Assembly: GCA_964567685.1 (NCBI GenBank) | Contig: CAZMNO010000054.1 | Coordinates: 1 to 22,340 of the forward strand | Source: UBA5972 sp964567685 | Lineage (GTDB): Bacteria; Pseudomonadota; Alphaproteobacteria; Rhodobacterales; Rhodobacteraceae | Length of the DNA stretch: 22,340 nucleotides | Direction: 5' to 3' | Part shown: piece after piece, positions 7,961-14,837 of the stretch | Numbering within the stretch: position 1 is the first letter of the stretch | Layout of the letters: each line of letters starts with the position of its first letter | Made by a program: the position numbers and the translations under genes | Notes under the pieces: generated by a model | What the model was told of the DNA's origin: nothing | Databases searched by the model: none | The model's input: only the letters and a program-made list of their open reading frames with translations

Positions 7961-8185
7961 TCAGCCCTTCTGGATCAGATAGACCTGTGGGGTGTTTTCA
8001 TCCGCTTGCAGCAGCACATGCCCCTGCTCGTTGCAGAAATGCGGCACATCGACCACCGCTGCCGGATCATCGGCCAACATCCGCAAGACCTGACCCTTCG
8101 CCAGCCTCGTCAGACGCTTGCGCGCCTTCAGAACGGGCAGGGGGCACAAAAGGCCGGTTGCATCAAGATCGTCATCCCAGGTCAT
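7961..8185 (-). CDS. tusA: TusA-family sulfur carrier protein
   Basis: A 74-residue TusA/SirA-fold protein that carries persulfide sulfur on a conserved cysteine for tRNA thiolation, molybdenum cofactor or sulfur oxidation pathways. The motif LDATGLLCPLPVLKARKRL contains the carrier Cys14 followed by CPxP, and the beta-alpha-beta-alpha-beta length is right for a stand-alone domain. A second cysteine (FCNEQGH) is family-typical. The gene converges with the oxidoreductase gene and diverges from ccdA, which moves thiol reducing equivalents across the membrane; a thiol/sulfur theme is plausible but not proven. Which TusA subgroup (tRNA thiolation or other) cannot be told. Confidence 0.85.
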   Translation of the reverse strand: MTWDDDLDATGLLCPLPVLKARKRLTRLAKGQVLRMLADDPAAVVDVPHFCNEQGHVLLQADENTPQVYLIQKG

Positions 8186-8298
8186 GCAAAGCCCTTAAAA
8201 CCCAATGTAACAATAGTCCACGCCAATGTGACCGTTTGCCCAGTGATCTGTGAGCGGCAATCGACTAAGTAGGCTTAAGGGCGAGGAAAGGGAACGTG

Positions 8299-9051
8299 AT
8301 GTTCGGAATTGACCTGATTGATGCAGGCCTGATGGTGTCGATGCTGATCGCGCTTTCTGCCGGAATCTTAAGCTTTCTGTCCCCATGTGTTCTGCCGATC
8401 ATTCCACCCTACCTCGCCTATATGGGCGGCATCAGCATGAACCAGTTGACCGGGGATCAGATCACGCGGCGACCCGCTGTTATCGCCTCGGTGTTCTTCG
8501 TTCTCGGGCTTTCCACGGTTTTTCTGCTCCTTGGCTTCACTGCTTCGGCTTTCGGGCGGTTCTTTTTGCAAAATCAGGTGCTTTTCGGCCAAATCGCCGG
8601 GGTGGTGATCATTGTCTTCGGGTTGCATTTCGTCGGCCTCTTCCGCATTCCGCTCTTGATGCGTGAAGCGCGGCTTGACGCGGGTGACCGGGGCGGCTCG
8701 GCTTTCGGCGCCTATATTCTGGGGCTGGCCTTTGCCTTTGGCTGGACCCCCTGCATCGGCCCGATCCTAGGGGCCATTCTCAGCCTTTCCGCACAGGAAG
8801 ACAGTATCGGGCGCGGCACGTTCCTGATGGCGGTCTATGCCATTGGCCTTGGCGCACCGTTCATCCTGTCGGCGGTGTTCATCAACCGTGCGATGGGCGT
8901 GATGAACCGATTGAAACGCCATATGGGGCTGATTGAAAAAGCCATGGGGGCGCTGTTGATCGCGGTCGGCATCATGATGGCCACAGGGGCGTTTTCACGC
9001 CTGTCTTACTGGCTTCTGGAAACCATACCCTTCCTGGCGGAGGTCGGCTGA
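8299..9051 (+). CDS. ccdA: Cytochrome c biogenesis / thiol electron transporter CcdA
   Basis: A polytopic inner-membrane protein of the CcdA/DsbD transmembrane family that passes electrons from cytoplasmic thioredoxin to periplasmic thiol carriers used in cytochrome c maturation. About 250 residues with six hydrophobic segments. The two redox cysteines sit in LSPCVLPIIPPYLAYMGG (Cys30) and FGWTPCIGPILG (Cys152), the signature positions in helices 1 and 4. Start: GTG at 8296 and ATG at 8299 are adjacent; AGGGA ends 5 bases before the ATG, so the ATG is preferred. It is divergent from tusA and followed after 68 bases by the hydrolase gene on the same strand. Confidence 0.93.
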   Translation: MFGIDLIDAGLMVSMLIALSAGILSFLSPCVLPIIPPYLAYMGGISMNQLTGDQITRRPAVIASVFFVLGLSTVFLLLGFTASAFGRFFLQNQVLFGQIAGVVIIVFGLHFVGLFRIPLLMREARLDAGDRGGSAFGAYILGLAFAFGWTPCIGPILGAILSLSAQEDSIGRGTFLMAVYAIGLGAPFILSAVFINRAMGVMNRLKRHMGLIEKAMGALLIAVGIMMATGAFSRLSYWLLETIPFLAEVG

Positions 9052-9119
9052 AAATCCGGCTTAATCTTGATATGAAACTCGGCTAGACTGCGCTGAAAAG
9101 CAGACGCGAAAGTCGGGCA

Positions 9120-10352
9120 GTGACAAGCGAGCCAACAGACCCTCAGATGCAGGATGTGCGCAGGCGGCGGGTGTTTTACATCCCCGGATATGACCCGATG
9201 CTGCCCCGGCGCTATCGCGAGCTTTATCGGTCGGAAGGGGCACTTCAGGCCGACATCTCCGGCTACACATTTGACCTCAAAGGAAAAACCGGAGCGGATA
9301 ACTATTCCTGGTCGGTTAACAGCCACATTGACGGGGCTGAAACCCACACTGATGTCGAGTTTCTGCTTTGGTCCGATATCGTGCGCACATCGATGGATCG
9401 CTCCATTCCCGGCACCTTTCTATTACTGGCGCGCGTTGTCTTTATCTACCTTTCAACCGGTTCGCTGTTTCGCCTGATGCGTCTGCGCAAAGGGCCGGTG
9501 ATTGCCGCCCTCTACCCGGTTTTCATGCTGAGCCTGCAACTTCTGCTGGCGATCATTCTGGGTTGGGTGATTGGCTACAGTCTGGCGCAGTTTTTGCCGC
9601 TGTGGCTGGCGGTACCGCCGGGGATTGTTGCCCTTGGCTGGCTGATGATCTGGTTCCGCAGGATAGATAACCGCCTGTTTGCCTATTACCTTTTGCACGA
9701 TTACGCCTTTTCCGCCCAGTATTTCGGTGCCAATCCGCCGCAGCTTGAAGCGCGGATGCAGGAATTCAGCCAACGCATAATCGATGCGCTGAACAGCGAG
9801 ACTGACGAGGTTCTGGTGATCGGCCATTCCTCGGGTGCGCATCTCGGGGTGACGGTGCTGGCGGATGTTCTGCGCCGATTTACACCAAGGCCAGGCGGGC
9901 CCAGGCTTGGGTTTCTCAGCCTTGGCCAGGTCGTACCGATGGTCAGTTTCCTGCCAAAAGCCGGGCAATTGCGCAGGGATCTCAGCTATCTCAGTCAGCA
10001 ACAAGGCCTGACCTGGGTCGATGTCACCGCCCCCGGCGATGGCTGCACCTTTGCGCTGTGCGATCCGGTGGCCGTCAGTGGTGCAGACCCCGAAGGCAAA
10101 CGGCTCTGGCCGCTAGTTATTTCTGCAGCCTTCACGCAATCCCTATCGCCAGATCGCTATAACAGCCTGAAATGGCGGTTTTTTCGCCTGCATTTTCAGT
10201 ATCTTTGCGCTTTCGACCAACCCGGAGACTACGACTATTTCAAGATCACCGCCGGACCGGTCTCGCTTGCAAAAAGATTTGCAGGCCGCGCCCCATCGCC
10301 CTCGCGCATCACCGCGGCATTTTCGGGGTATCAGTCACAGGAAACGTCGTGA
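9120..10352 (+). CDS. Membrane-anchored alpha/beta-hydrolase-like protein
   Basis: A 410-residue protein with an alpha/beta-hydrolase plan. An early RRVFYIPGYDP strand with a loop like an oxyanion region is followed by two strongly hydrophobic spans at roughly 120-175 and then a nucleophile elbow GHSSGAH with Ser237. The hydrophobic hairpin is inserted before the elbow, so the enzyme is probably held at the inner membrane; there is no cleavable signal peptide. Later residues DVTAPGDGCTF and DYDYFKI could supply acid and base, but I cannot assign them. The start is GTG at 9120 without a strong Shine-Dalgarno; ATG at 9147 is an alternative. It lies downstream of ccdA and converges with the ribbon-helix-helix gene. 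Substrate unknown; lipase/esterase-like activity is only inference. Confidence 0.72.
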   Translation: MTSEPTDPQMQDVRRRRVFYIPGYDPMLPRRYRELYRSEGALQADISGYTFDLKGKTGADNYSWSVNSHIDGAETHTDVEFLLWSDIVRTSMDRSIPGTFLLLARVVFIYLSTGSLFRLMRLRKGPVIAALYPVFMLSLQLLLAIILGWVIGYSLAQFLPLWLAVPPGIVALGWLMIWFRRIDNRLFAYYLLHDYAFSAQYFGANPPQLEARMQEFSQRIIDALNSETDEVLVIGHSSGAHLGVTVLADVLRRFTPRPGGPRLGFLSLGQVVPMVSFLPKAGQLRRDLSYLSQQQGLTWVDVTAPGDGCTFALCDPVAVSGADPEGKRLWPLVISAAFTQSLSPDRYNSLKWRFFRLHFQYLCAFDQPGDYDYFKITAGPVSLAKRFAGRAPSPSRITAAFSGYQSQETS

Positions 10353-10365
10353 CCGAATTTTGGGC

Positions 10366-10605
10366 CTAATCTGACAAAGCCGCTGCCTGATAGTATTTCA
10401 GCACGTAAAGGCGGATCGCTCCGGCAAGCCCCCCCTCAAACCCACGCGCTGCATCAATCTCGCTGGCTAAAGCATTGATTGTTTTGCCTTCCGCTTTGGC
10501 AATATCGCGAAAAGCCTGCCAGAATTCGTCTTCCAAAGAAACGCTGGTGCGATGGCCACTGAGCAGCAGGGAATGTTTCTTTGGGCGATTCTGGCCGGTC
10601 ATCAT
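10366..10605 (-). CDS. Ribbon-helix-helix domain protein (RHH_4 type)
   Basis: A 79-residue small DNA-binding-fold protein. HRTSVSLEDEFWQAFRDIAKAEGKTINALASEID is the RHH core: a beta strand (TSVSLE) and two helices, with the C-terminal AIRLYVLKYY usual in this family. The start is the ATG pair at 10605/10602. TAAGG, which contains the fumC stop codon, serves as Shine-Dalgarno 5 bases upstream, so its translation is coupled to fumC. The pairing of this RHH gene with fumC is common in Rhodobacteraceae (from memory). A role in controlling fumC or unrelated genes is not established. It ends 13 bases from the convergent hydrolase gene. Confidence 0.88.
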   Translation of the reverse strand: MMTGQNRPKKHSLLLSGHRTSVSLEDEFWQAFRDIAKAEGKTINALASEIDAARGFEGGLAGAIRLYVLKYYQAAALSD

Positions 10606-10612
10606 CAGGGCC

Positions 10613-12004
10613 TTATTTTGGGCCGATCATCGCTTCCGGGCGAACCACCCGATCAAAGGTCTCCGCGTCGACAAAGCCAAGGCGAATGGCCTCTTCCTTG
10701 AGCGTCGTGCGATTTTTATGCGCGGTTTTAGCGACGGTAGTGGCGTTGTCGTAGCCGATCTCAGGTGCCAGAGCGGTCACCAGCATCAGGCTTTCCCACA
10801 TCAATTTGCTGATGCGTTCTTCATCGGCCTTGATTCCGGCCACGCAATTATCGGTGAACGCGGTTGCGGCGTCGCCAAGAAGCTGCATGGATTGCAAGAG
10901 GTTATAGGCCATCATGGGCTTCATCACGTTCAGCTCAAAATGCCCTTGTGAGCCGGCAAAGCCGATGGCTGCATCATTGCCCATGACATGGGCACAGACC
11001 TGCGTCAGTGCCTCTACCTGCGTCGGGTTGACTTTGCCGGGCATGATCGAGGAACCCGGTTCGTTTTCCGGCAAAACAAGTTCTCCCAGTCCACAGCGCG
11101 GGCCTGACCCCAGCAAACGGATGTCATTGGCGATCTTGTAAAGGCTGGCGGCAACGGTTTTCAGCGCACCAGACATCTCCACCATGGCGTCATGTGCTGC
11201 CAGAGCTTCAAATTTATTCGGTGCGGTTTCAAAGGGCAGGCCGGTGATTTCAGCCATATTTGCGGCCACCATGCTATCCCAACCTTTGACCGTGTTAAGC
11301 CCGGTGCCGACAGCTGTGCCGCCCTGCGCCAGTTTGTAAATGTTGATCAGGGCCTGACGAACCCGCGCAATCCCCTGTTCCACCTGAAAGGCGTAGCCGC
11401 CAAATTCCTGGCCAAGGGTCAGGGGTGTCGCATCCTGCGTATGGGTGCGCCCGATCTTGATGATTTCTTTGAAAGACTCTGATTTCGTGGCGAGTGCCCT
11501 GTGCAGATGCTCAAGCCCCGGCAACAGCACGTCATGCGCGGTGGTGGCGGATGCAATGTGCATCGCAGTCGGGAATGTATCATTCGAGCTTTGCCCCATA
11601 TTGCAGTGATCATTCGGATGCACCGGATCCTTGGAGCCGATCACGCCGCCCAGAAGTACAATGGCGCGGTTTGAAATCACCTCGTTAGCGTTCATGTTGC
11701 TCTGCGTGCCCGATCCGGTTTGCCAGACAACCAGCGGAAAGTGATCGTCAAGCTTGCCTTCAACCACTTCACCGGCAGCGGTGACAATCGCTTCGCCAAG
11801 GATTGCATCAAGATTACCAAGTTTCATATTTGCTTGCGCACAAGCCTTCTTGATCACGCCAAGCGCCCGCACGATGGCGACGGGTTGCTTTTCCCAACCA
11901 ATGGGAAAATTCATCAGGCTGCGCTGTGTCTGTGCCCCCCAGAGCTTGTCGACGGGTACCTGCAGCGGGCCAAAACTGTCGGATTCAGTACGGGTCTCGG
12001 TCAT
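10613..12004 (-). CDS. fumC: Class II fumarate hydratase
   Basis: The homotetrameric, iron-independent fumarase of the TCA cycle that interconverts fumarate and L-malate in the cytoplasm. The 463-residue length is standard for FumC. Signature GSSIMPGKVNPTQ lies near residue 316. TGSGTQSNMNANEV and the HPNDHCNMGQSSND stretch supply the other substrate-site segments, the latter with the catalytic His-bearing loop. Start ATG at 12004 has AAGGA 8 bases upstream. It is followed directly by the coupled RHH gene, and sspB lies upstream on the same strand across a 135-bp gap containing small hairpins. No anomaly was seen. Confidence 0.98.
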   Translation of the reverse strand: MTETRTESDSFGPLQVPVDKLWGAQTQRSLMNFPIGWEKQPVAIVRALGVIKKACAQANMKLGNLDAILGEAIVTAAGEVVEGKLDDHFPLVVWQTGSGTQSNMNANEVISNRAIVLLGGVIGSKDPVHPNDHCNMGQSSNDTFPTAMHIASATTAHDVLLPGLEHLHRALATKSESFKEIIKIGRTHTQDATPLTLGQEFGGYAFQVEQGIARVRQALINIYKLAQGGTAVGTGLNTVKGWDSMVAANMAEITGLPFETAPNKFEALAAHDAMVEMSGALKTVAASLYKIANDIRLLGSGPRCGLGELVLPENEPGSSIMPGKVNPTQVEALTQVCAHVMGNDAAIGFAGSQGHFELNVMKPMMAYNLLQSMQLLGDAATAFTDNCVAGIKADEERISKLMWESLMLVTALAPEIGYDNATTVAKTAHKNRTTLKEEAIRLGFVDAETFDRVVRPEAMIGPK

Positions 12005-12124
12005 GGGGTCAGTCCTTTGGGTTTAAACGTCGCTAACCCTATACAAAAGGACCATGGGGAACTCAATCAGCCGCACCCCATTGCCAGGGCCAATATGGCC
12101 GGACATATGCGCGCAAGGGGAGGC

Positions 12125-12140
12125 GCGGCGTTCGCGCCGC
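12125..12140 (-). terminator. Hairpin directly at the sspB stop codon
   Basis: GCGGCG (12125-12130) and CGCCGC (12135-12140) form a perfect stem with a 4-base loop, touching the last base of the sspB TAG. No T-run follows on either strand, so it may stabilise the mRNA 3' end rather than terminate efficiently. A second small dyad GGCCA-ATA-TGGCC lies nearby at about 12088-12100. Confidence 0.35.
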
Positions 12141-12613
12141 TACTTGCGGAAACTGTCGAGACTGACGATTTCCGCGTCTTCGTGACTATCCTCACCCTCA
12201 GCCTCTTCCTCTATCACGATCATTGGGCTTTCTTCGTCATCGACCACGGCCTCGCCTTCTTCGCTGGCCTCAAATCTAAGGCCAAACTCAACGCTCGGGT
12301 CAACGAAAGTGCGAATGGAGTCAAACGGGATGGTCAGCGAAACCTCGTCATTGCCGAAATTCAGGGTGACCGAGAAAGCCTCGTCCGTGACTTCAAGATT
12401 GGCAAACCACTCCTGCATGACGACGGTCATTTCCTCAGGATAGCGTTCTGACAGCCAGCGCGGGATGACAACACCCTCGGCCTGGGTGTCAAAGGTGATG
12501 AAAAAGTGATGCTGGCCCGGCAGGCCGGTCTCGGCCACACCGCGCAGCACGTTTGCCAAAAGCCCGCGCATCGCCTGATGCATCAAACTGCCGTAATTAA
12601 TGGAATCGCTCAT
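12140..12613 (-). CDS. sspB: SspB, ClpXP proteolysis adaptor (alphaproteobacterial type)
   Basis: A cytosolic adaptor that binds the ssrA degradation tag and delivers tagged polypeptides to ClpXP. The 157-residue product begins MSDSINYGSLMHQAMRGLL and has the tag-binding core including HHFFITFDTQAEGVVIPRWLSERYPEEMTVVMQ. An acidic flexible linker (EEEAEGEDSHEDAE) follows. The C-terminal EIVSLDSFRK matches the short peptide that docks on ClpX in alpha-SspB. The frame is open upstream to 12775, but the family N-terminus starts at the ATG at 12613. The gene lies 1.4 kb from the ssrA gene whose tag it should recognise; the intervening gene is the exported TPR protein, which is divergent from it. 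Confidence 0.92.
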   Translation of the reverse strand: MSDSINYGSLMHQAMRGLLANVLRGVAETGLPGQHHFFITFDTQAEGVVIPRWLSERYPEEMTVVMQEWFANLEVTDEAFSVTLNFGNDEVSLTIPFDSIRTFVDPSVEFGLRFEASEEGEAVVDDEESPMIVIEEEAEGEDSHEDAEIVSLDSFRK

Positions 12614-12749
12614 CGTCTGCTCATTCTGTCGTTTCCTGTAATCATATGGGATTTTTTGGTTAAGGAAAATAGAACCGATTGGCGAATGGCAAATATTGAA
12701 AATGGCCGAACTCATGATATTGGTTATGAGGCCTATTCTGGAGGCCGGT

Positions 12750-14000
12750 ATGTTATTTCGTTCAATTGCATTCATTGCACTCGTTGTTTTCAGTTTCTCA
12801 TCAGTGACCTCGGCTTTGTCTGATCCGTCGAATCCTGATTATGTCGCGGCAAGGAAGGTGGCATATGGTTCGCTTCTCAAGTCCGTTGGGTCAGATGTGG
12901 CGTTTGAGTTGTTGAACGCGACCGTTGGCGAAACCAAAGCCGATGATATCCCGCAATCAACACTTGCCCATATGCTGTTCATGCGCCGTCATTTCGCCAA
13001 AGCGGCATTTCTTTACGATACCGACATCCAGCTGACGCCCGATCATATTGAAAGTTACAGCAATCTGGCCGCACTTCTTGTCGAGCTTAACGCGAGTGAT
13101 CCGGTTGCTTTTCCTCAATCTTCACTGGATTGGGCATTGACGAGCGCGCGCCATGCCGCATCACGCATGCCGCAAGATGCCCTTGTGCAAAATACCCTGG
13201 CGCGCGCCGCCCTGGCGCGGCATCTGGCGGATGGTGCGGATGAATTGCGCGACGAAGCACTCAGAGCCGCTGAACTGGCAGTGAAACTTGATCCGGCCGA
13301 GCCTCTTTTATGGTCAAATCTGGCGCGTATTCACAAGTTGCTTGGCAATACCACTGAGGCTGAGGCAGCGCTTGATCAAGCCCGCGAGGCTGGCCCCAAT
13401 GATCCCGGATACTGGGTTGCGGCAACCGAATTTGGCAGAACACCAGCGCCCAGTGCAACGTCCAGTGAAACTGTTGCCCCGACCGCAGAGCAATGCAGCA
13501 TCAATTTCAAATGTCAGACGCAATGTGTTTCCGGCCTGTCTACGGGGGCTTTGATTGTAAGCTGCGAGATCGAACAGGCAAATCAGATCGCGCTCTGCAT
13601 GGCGGCCAAACCCTATGCCCGGGCTTATGACTGCAAGGCGGGTAAGCTTCTGTCCGGGGACACCAGCCCGGATCCGGATTTCAAGTTTTGTGCACCAAAT
13701 ATCTGCATTACAATCACGCCTGACGGGAAAGGCGGTTTTAAAGTCCAGACGCAGCTGAAAAAGTCGTTTGGCCCTTTGGACGCCTCACTGAAAGTCGAAG
13801 GTGGTTATTCACCCTCTAACGGATACAGCTTTGTGAAATTTACACCGGACGCGCGATTTAACGTGTTGCACAAAGCGCCAGGTACGTCCCAACTCAAAAA
13901 ATGGGGCGTTTCAACATCATTTGTTTCAGGCAGAAACGGTGCGCCTGCGAAACTTGATATTGGCGGGCAGTCTTATAGTCCTGCGCTGCTGGGGATATGA
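12750..14000 (+). CDS. Exported TPR-repeat protein with cysteine-rich C-terminal half
   Basis: A 416-residue protein of unknown function. MLFRSIAFIALVVFSFSSVTSA is a good signal peptide, so it is periplasmic or secreted. Two TPR-like zones follow, around 70-105 (FAKAAFLYDTDIQLTPDHIESYSNLAALL) and around 175-230 (LDPAEPLLWSNLARIHKLLGNTTEAEAALDQA). After a Ser/Thr/Pro linker comes a segment with eight or so cysteines (CSINFKCQTQC, SCEI, LCMAA, YDCK, KFC, NIC), suggesting disulfides, then a lysine-rich beta-looking tail. GGAGG 5 bases before the ATG at 12750 decides the start over the upstream ATG at 12696. It is more AT-rich at its 5' end than its neighbours. It ends about 12 bases from the 3' end of the convergent ssrA. 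I do not recognise the C-terminal domain. Confidence 0.82.
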   Translation: MLFRSIAFIALVVFSFSSVTSALSDPSNPDYVAARKVAYGSLLKSVGSDVAFELLNATVGETKADDIPQSTLAHMLFMRRHFAKAAFLYDTDIQLTPDHIESYSNLAALLVELNASDPVAFPQSSLDWALTSARHAASRMPQDALVQNTLARAALARHLADGADELRDEALRAAELAVKLDPAEPLLWSNLARIHKLLGNTTEAEAALDQAREAGPNDPGYWVAATEFGRTPAPSATSSETVAPTAEQCSINFKCQTQCVSGLSTGALIVSCEIEQANQIALCMAAKPYARAYDCKAGKLLSGDTSPDPDFKFCAPNICITITPDGKGGFKVQTQLKKSFGPLDASLKVEGGYSPSNGYSFVKFTPDARFNVLHKAPGTSQLKKWGVSTSFVSGRNGAPAKLDIGGQSYSPALLGI

Positions 14001-14011
14001 ATTCCGGCTTG

Positions 14012-14328
14012 TTGAAAGTGCAGGCTTCTGTTGCCAGGTGCCTGCGAACCCCGCTTAGGTCTGCAAAGACCTAAGGCTTAGTTTTTCGACTTTTCGGACT
14101 GCTTAAGCAGCCAGAGCCATCGGAGCTTTGTTGTCATTTGCAACTAGCTTAGTTGGGTCGATAACAGCGACACCGCACCGGGCAAAAGCTAACATCTTTA
14201 GACGTCCGTCGATCCTGTTTCGACCCCATGGTCCCCAAATGAGGGATTTTGGTGGAGTCGCCGGGTACCGCCCCCGGGTCCGATCCGTTTATTACATGCG
14301 CGTTTATCACCATAGTCCCCGAAAGGAC
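14012..14328 (-). ncRNA. ssrA: Transfer-messenger RNA, two-piece permuted form
   Basis: tmRNA rescues stalled ribosomes and adds a degradation tag. The gene is circularly permuted. The acceptor piece comes first (about 14320-14250, ending CGACTCC then encoded ACCA), then a 22-base intervening segment (14249-14228), then the coding piece starting GGGGTCG at 14227. GGGGTCG pairs over 7 bp with CGACTCC, including the G3-U70 wobble that marks an alanine acceptor. AAACAGGATCGACGG matches the conserved tmRNA 5' region. The tag frame GCA...TAA encodes ANDNKAPMALAA. Downstream stems (CTTAGGTCT/AGACCTAAG and GCAGGC/GCCTGC) fit the pseudoknot part. The exact 5' and 3' ends are estimated. Confidence 0.93.
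14103..14141 (-). other. ssrA proteolysis-tag reading frame
   Basis: GCA at 14141-14139 through GCT at 14108-14106, then TAA at 14105-14103, read ANDNKAPMALAA. The front ANDN resembles the SspB-contacting part of other tags and the end ALAA is the ClpX-recognised terminus. At 12 residues it is shorter than the Caulobacter tag. Confidence 0.92.
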
Positions 14329-14334
14329 GCCCTC

Positions 14335-14363
14335 AATATATGGGGTGGCAGGCAGGCGATCAA
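14335..14363 (-). promoter_or_regulatory. Promoter of ssrA overlapping the ModE-like stop codon
   Basis: TTGATC (14363-14358), a 17-base spacer, then TATATT (14340-14335) on the minus strand, with predicted start near 14328. The TGA of the upstream ModE-like gene is contained in the -35 hexamer, so ssrA initiates from inside the end of that gene. Confidence 0.7.
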
Positions 14364-14749
14364 GGGGTTTGGCCGACCTGTTCTTCGCCAAGCCAGTTCA
14401 GAAATGGTGCCGCTGCCGCGTCCAATGCCCCGGTAAAATCACTGTACCGGTGCAAGAGATCGGTGCCGGCCTCTGTCAGCCTTGTGCCCCCCTTTCCAGC
14501 CCCGCCGCGGGCGGTTTCAAACAGAGGTTCAGCGAAACATGCTTGCAGGGTTTCCAGCAGGAACCAAGCCCGCCGATAGCCGATTCCCATCTCTTTGGCA
14601 GCTGCGGTGATTGACCCGGTCTCGGCAAGCAGTGCCAGTAGACGCATCTTGCCAGCTCCAAGTGTATCGGTGTGAATGCGCACCTTTATCCGCAGTTCTG
14701 GCTTTGCAAGTGCTTGAACTTCTTTGGTTTTACTCTTTGCATGTGTCAT
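14360..14749 (-). CDS. ModE-like N-terminal domain regulator (winged helix only)
   Basis: A 129-residue LysR/ModE-type winged helix-turn-helix protein without the molybdate-binding TOBE domains of full ModE. The core is KMRLLALLAETGSITAAAKEMGIGYRRAWFLLETLQ (about 34-69), followed by the wing region FETARGGAGKGGTRLTEAG. Such short ModE relatives regulate tungstate or molybdate genes (for example TunR-like proteins). Divergent placement from tupA, with a dyad in between, supports a role in tungstate/molybdate control, though with no oxyanion domain the sensing mode is unclear. The start ATG at 14749 has no obvious Shine-Dalgarno. Its stop overlaps the ssrA promoter. Confidence 0.85.
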   Translation of the reverse strand: MTHAKSKTKEVQALAKPELRIKVRIHTDTLGAGKMRLLALLAETGSITAAAKEMGIGYRRAWFLLETLQACFAEPLFETARGGAGKGGTRLTEAGTDLLHRYSDFTGALDAAAAPFLNWLGEEQVGQTP

Positions 14750-14783
14750 ATCGGAGGTCTTTATGCGGGGTTGAGTTTTTTCT

Positions 14784-14811
14784 TTGCAAGTCTCGGGAAA
14801 TCCGATATGTC
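14784..14811 (+). promoter_or_regulatory. Putative tupA promoter
   Basis: TTGCAA (14784-14789), 16 bases, TATGTC (14806-14811). The -10 element lies inside the left arm of the 14805-14824 dyad, so occupancy of the dyad would repress. The hexamer match at -10 is moderate. Confidence 0.4.
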
Positions 14812-14824
14812 AAAATTGACATAT
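14805..14824. promoter_or_regulatory. 9+2+9 dyad operator upstream of tupA
   Basis: ATATGTCAA (14805-14813), AA, TTGACATAT (14816-14824) is a perfect inverted repeat sitting 13 bases before the tupA start. A related half-site, TCATATCGGA, lies at the ModE-like start (about 14747-14756) and is the near-mirror of TCCGATATG at 14801-14809. It is the natural candidate site for the divergent ModE-like protein. Confidence 0.6.
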
Positions 14825-14837
14825 TAGGGAGTCCACC

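Noticed and set aside
11720..12451. 243-residue plus-strand frame across the fumC/sspB junction
   Set aside because: It overlaps two confidently identified genes on the other strand and crosses their intergenic hairpins.
12614..12775. N-terminal extension of SspB to the ATG at 12775
   Set aside because: The added residues are unlike the family, and the known N-terminus starts at MSDSINYG (12613).
14128..14614. Plus-strand frames of 102 and 121 residues over ssrA and the ModE-like gene
   Set aside because: They overlap the tmRNA structural elements, its promoter and the HTH-coding frame; the minus-strand features explain the sequence.
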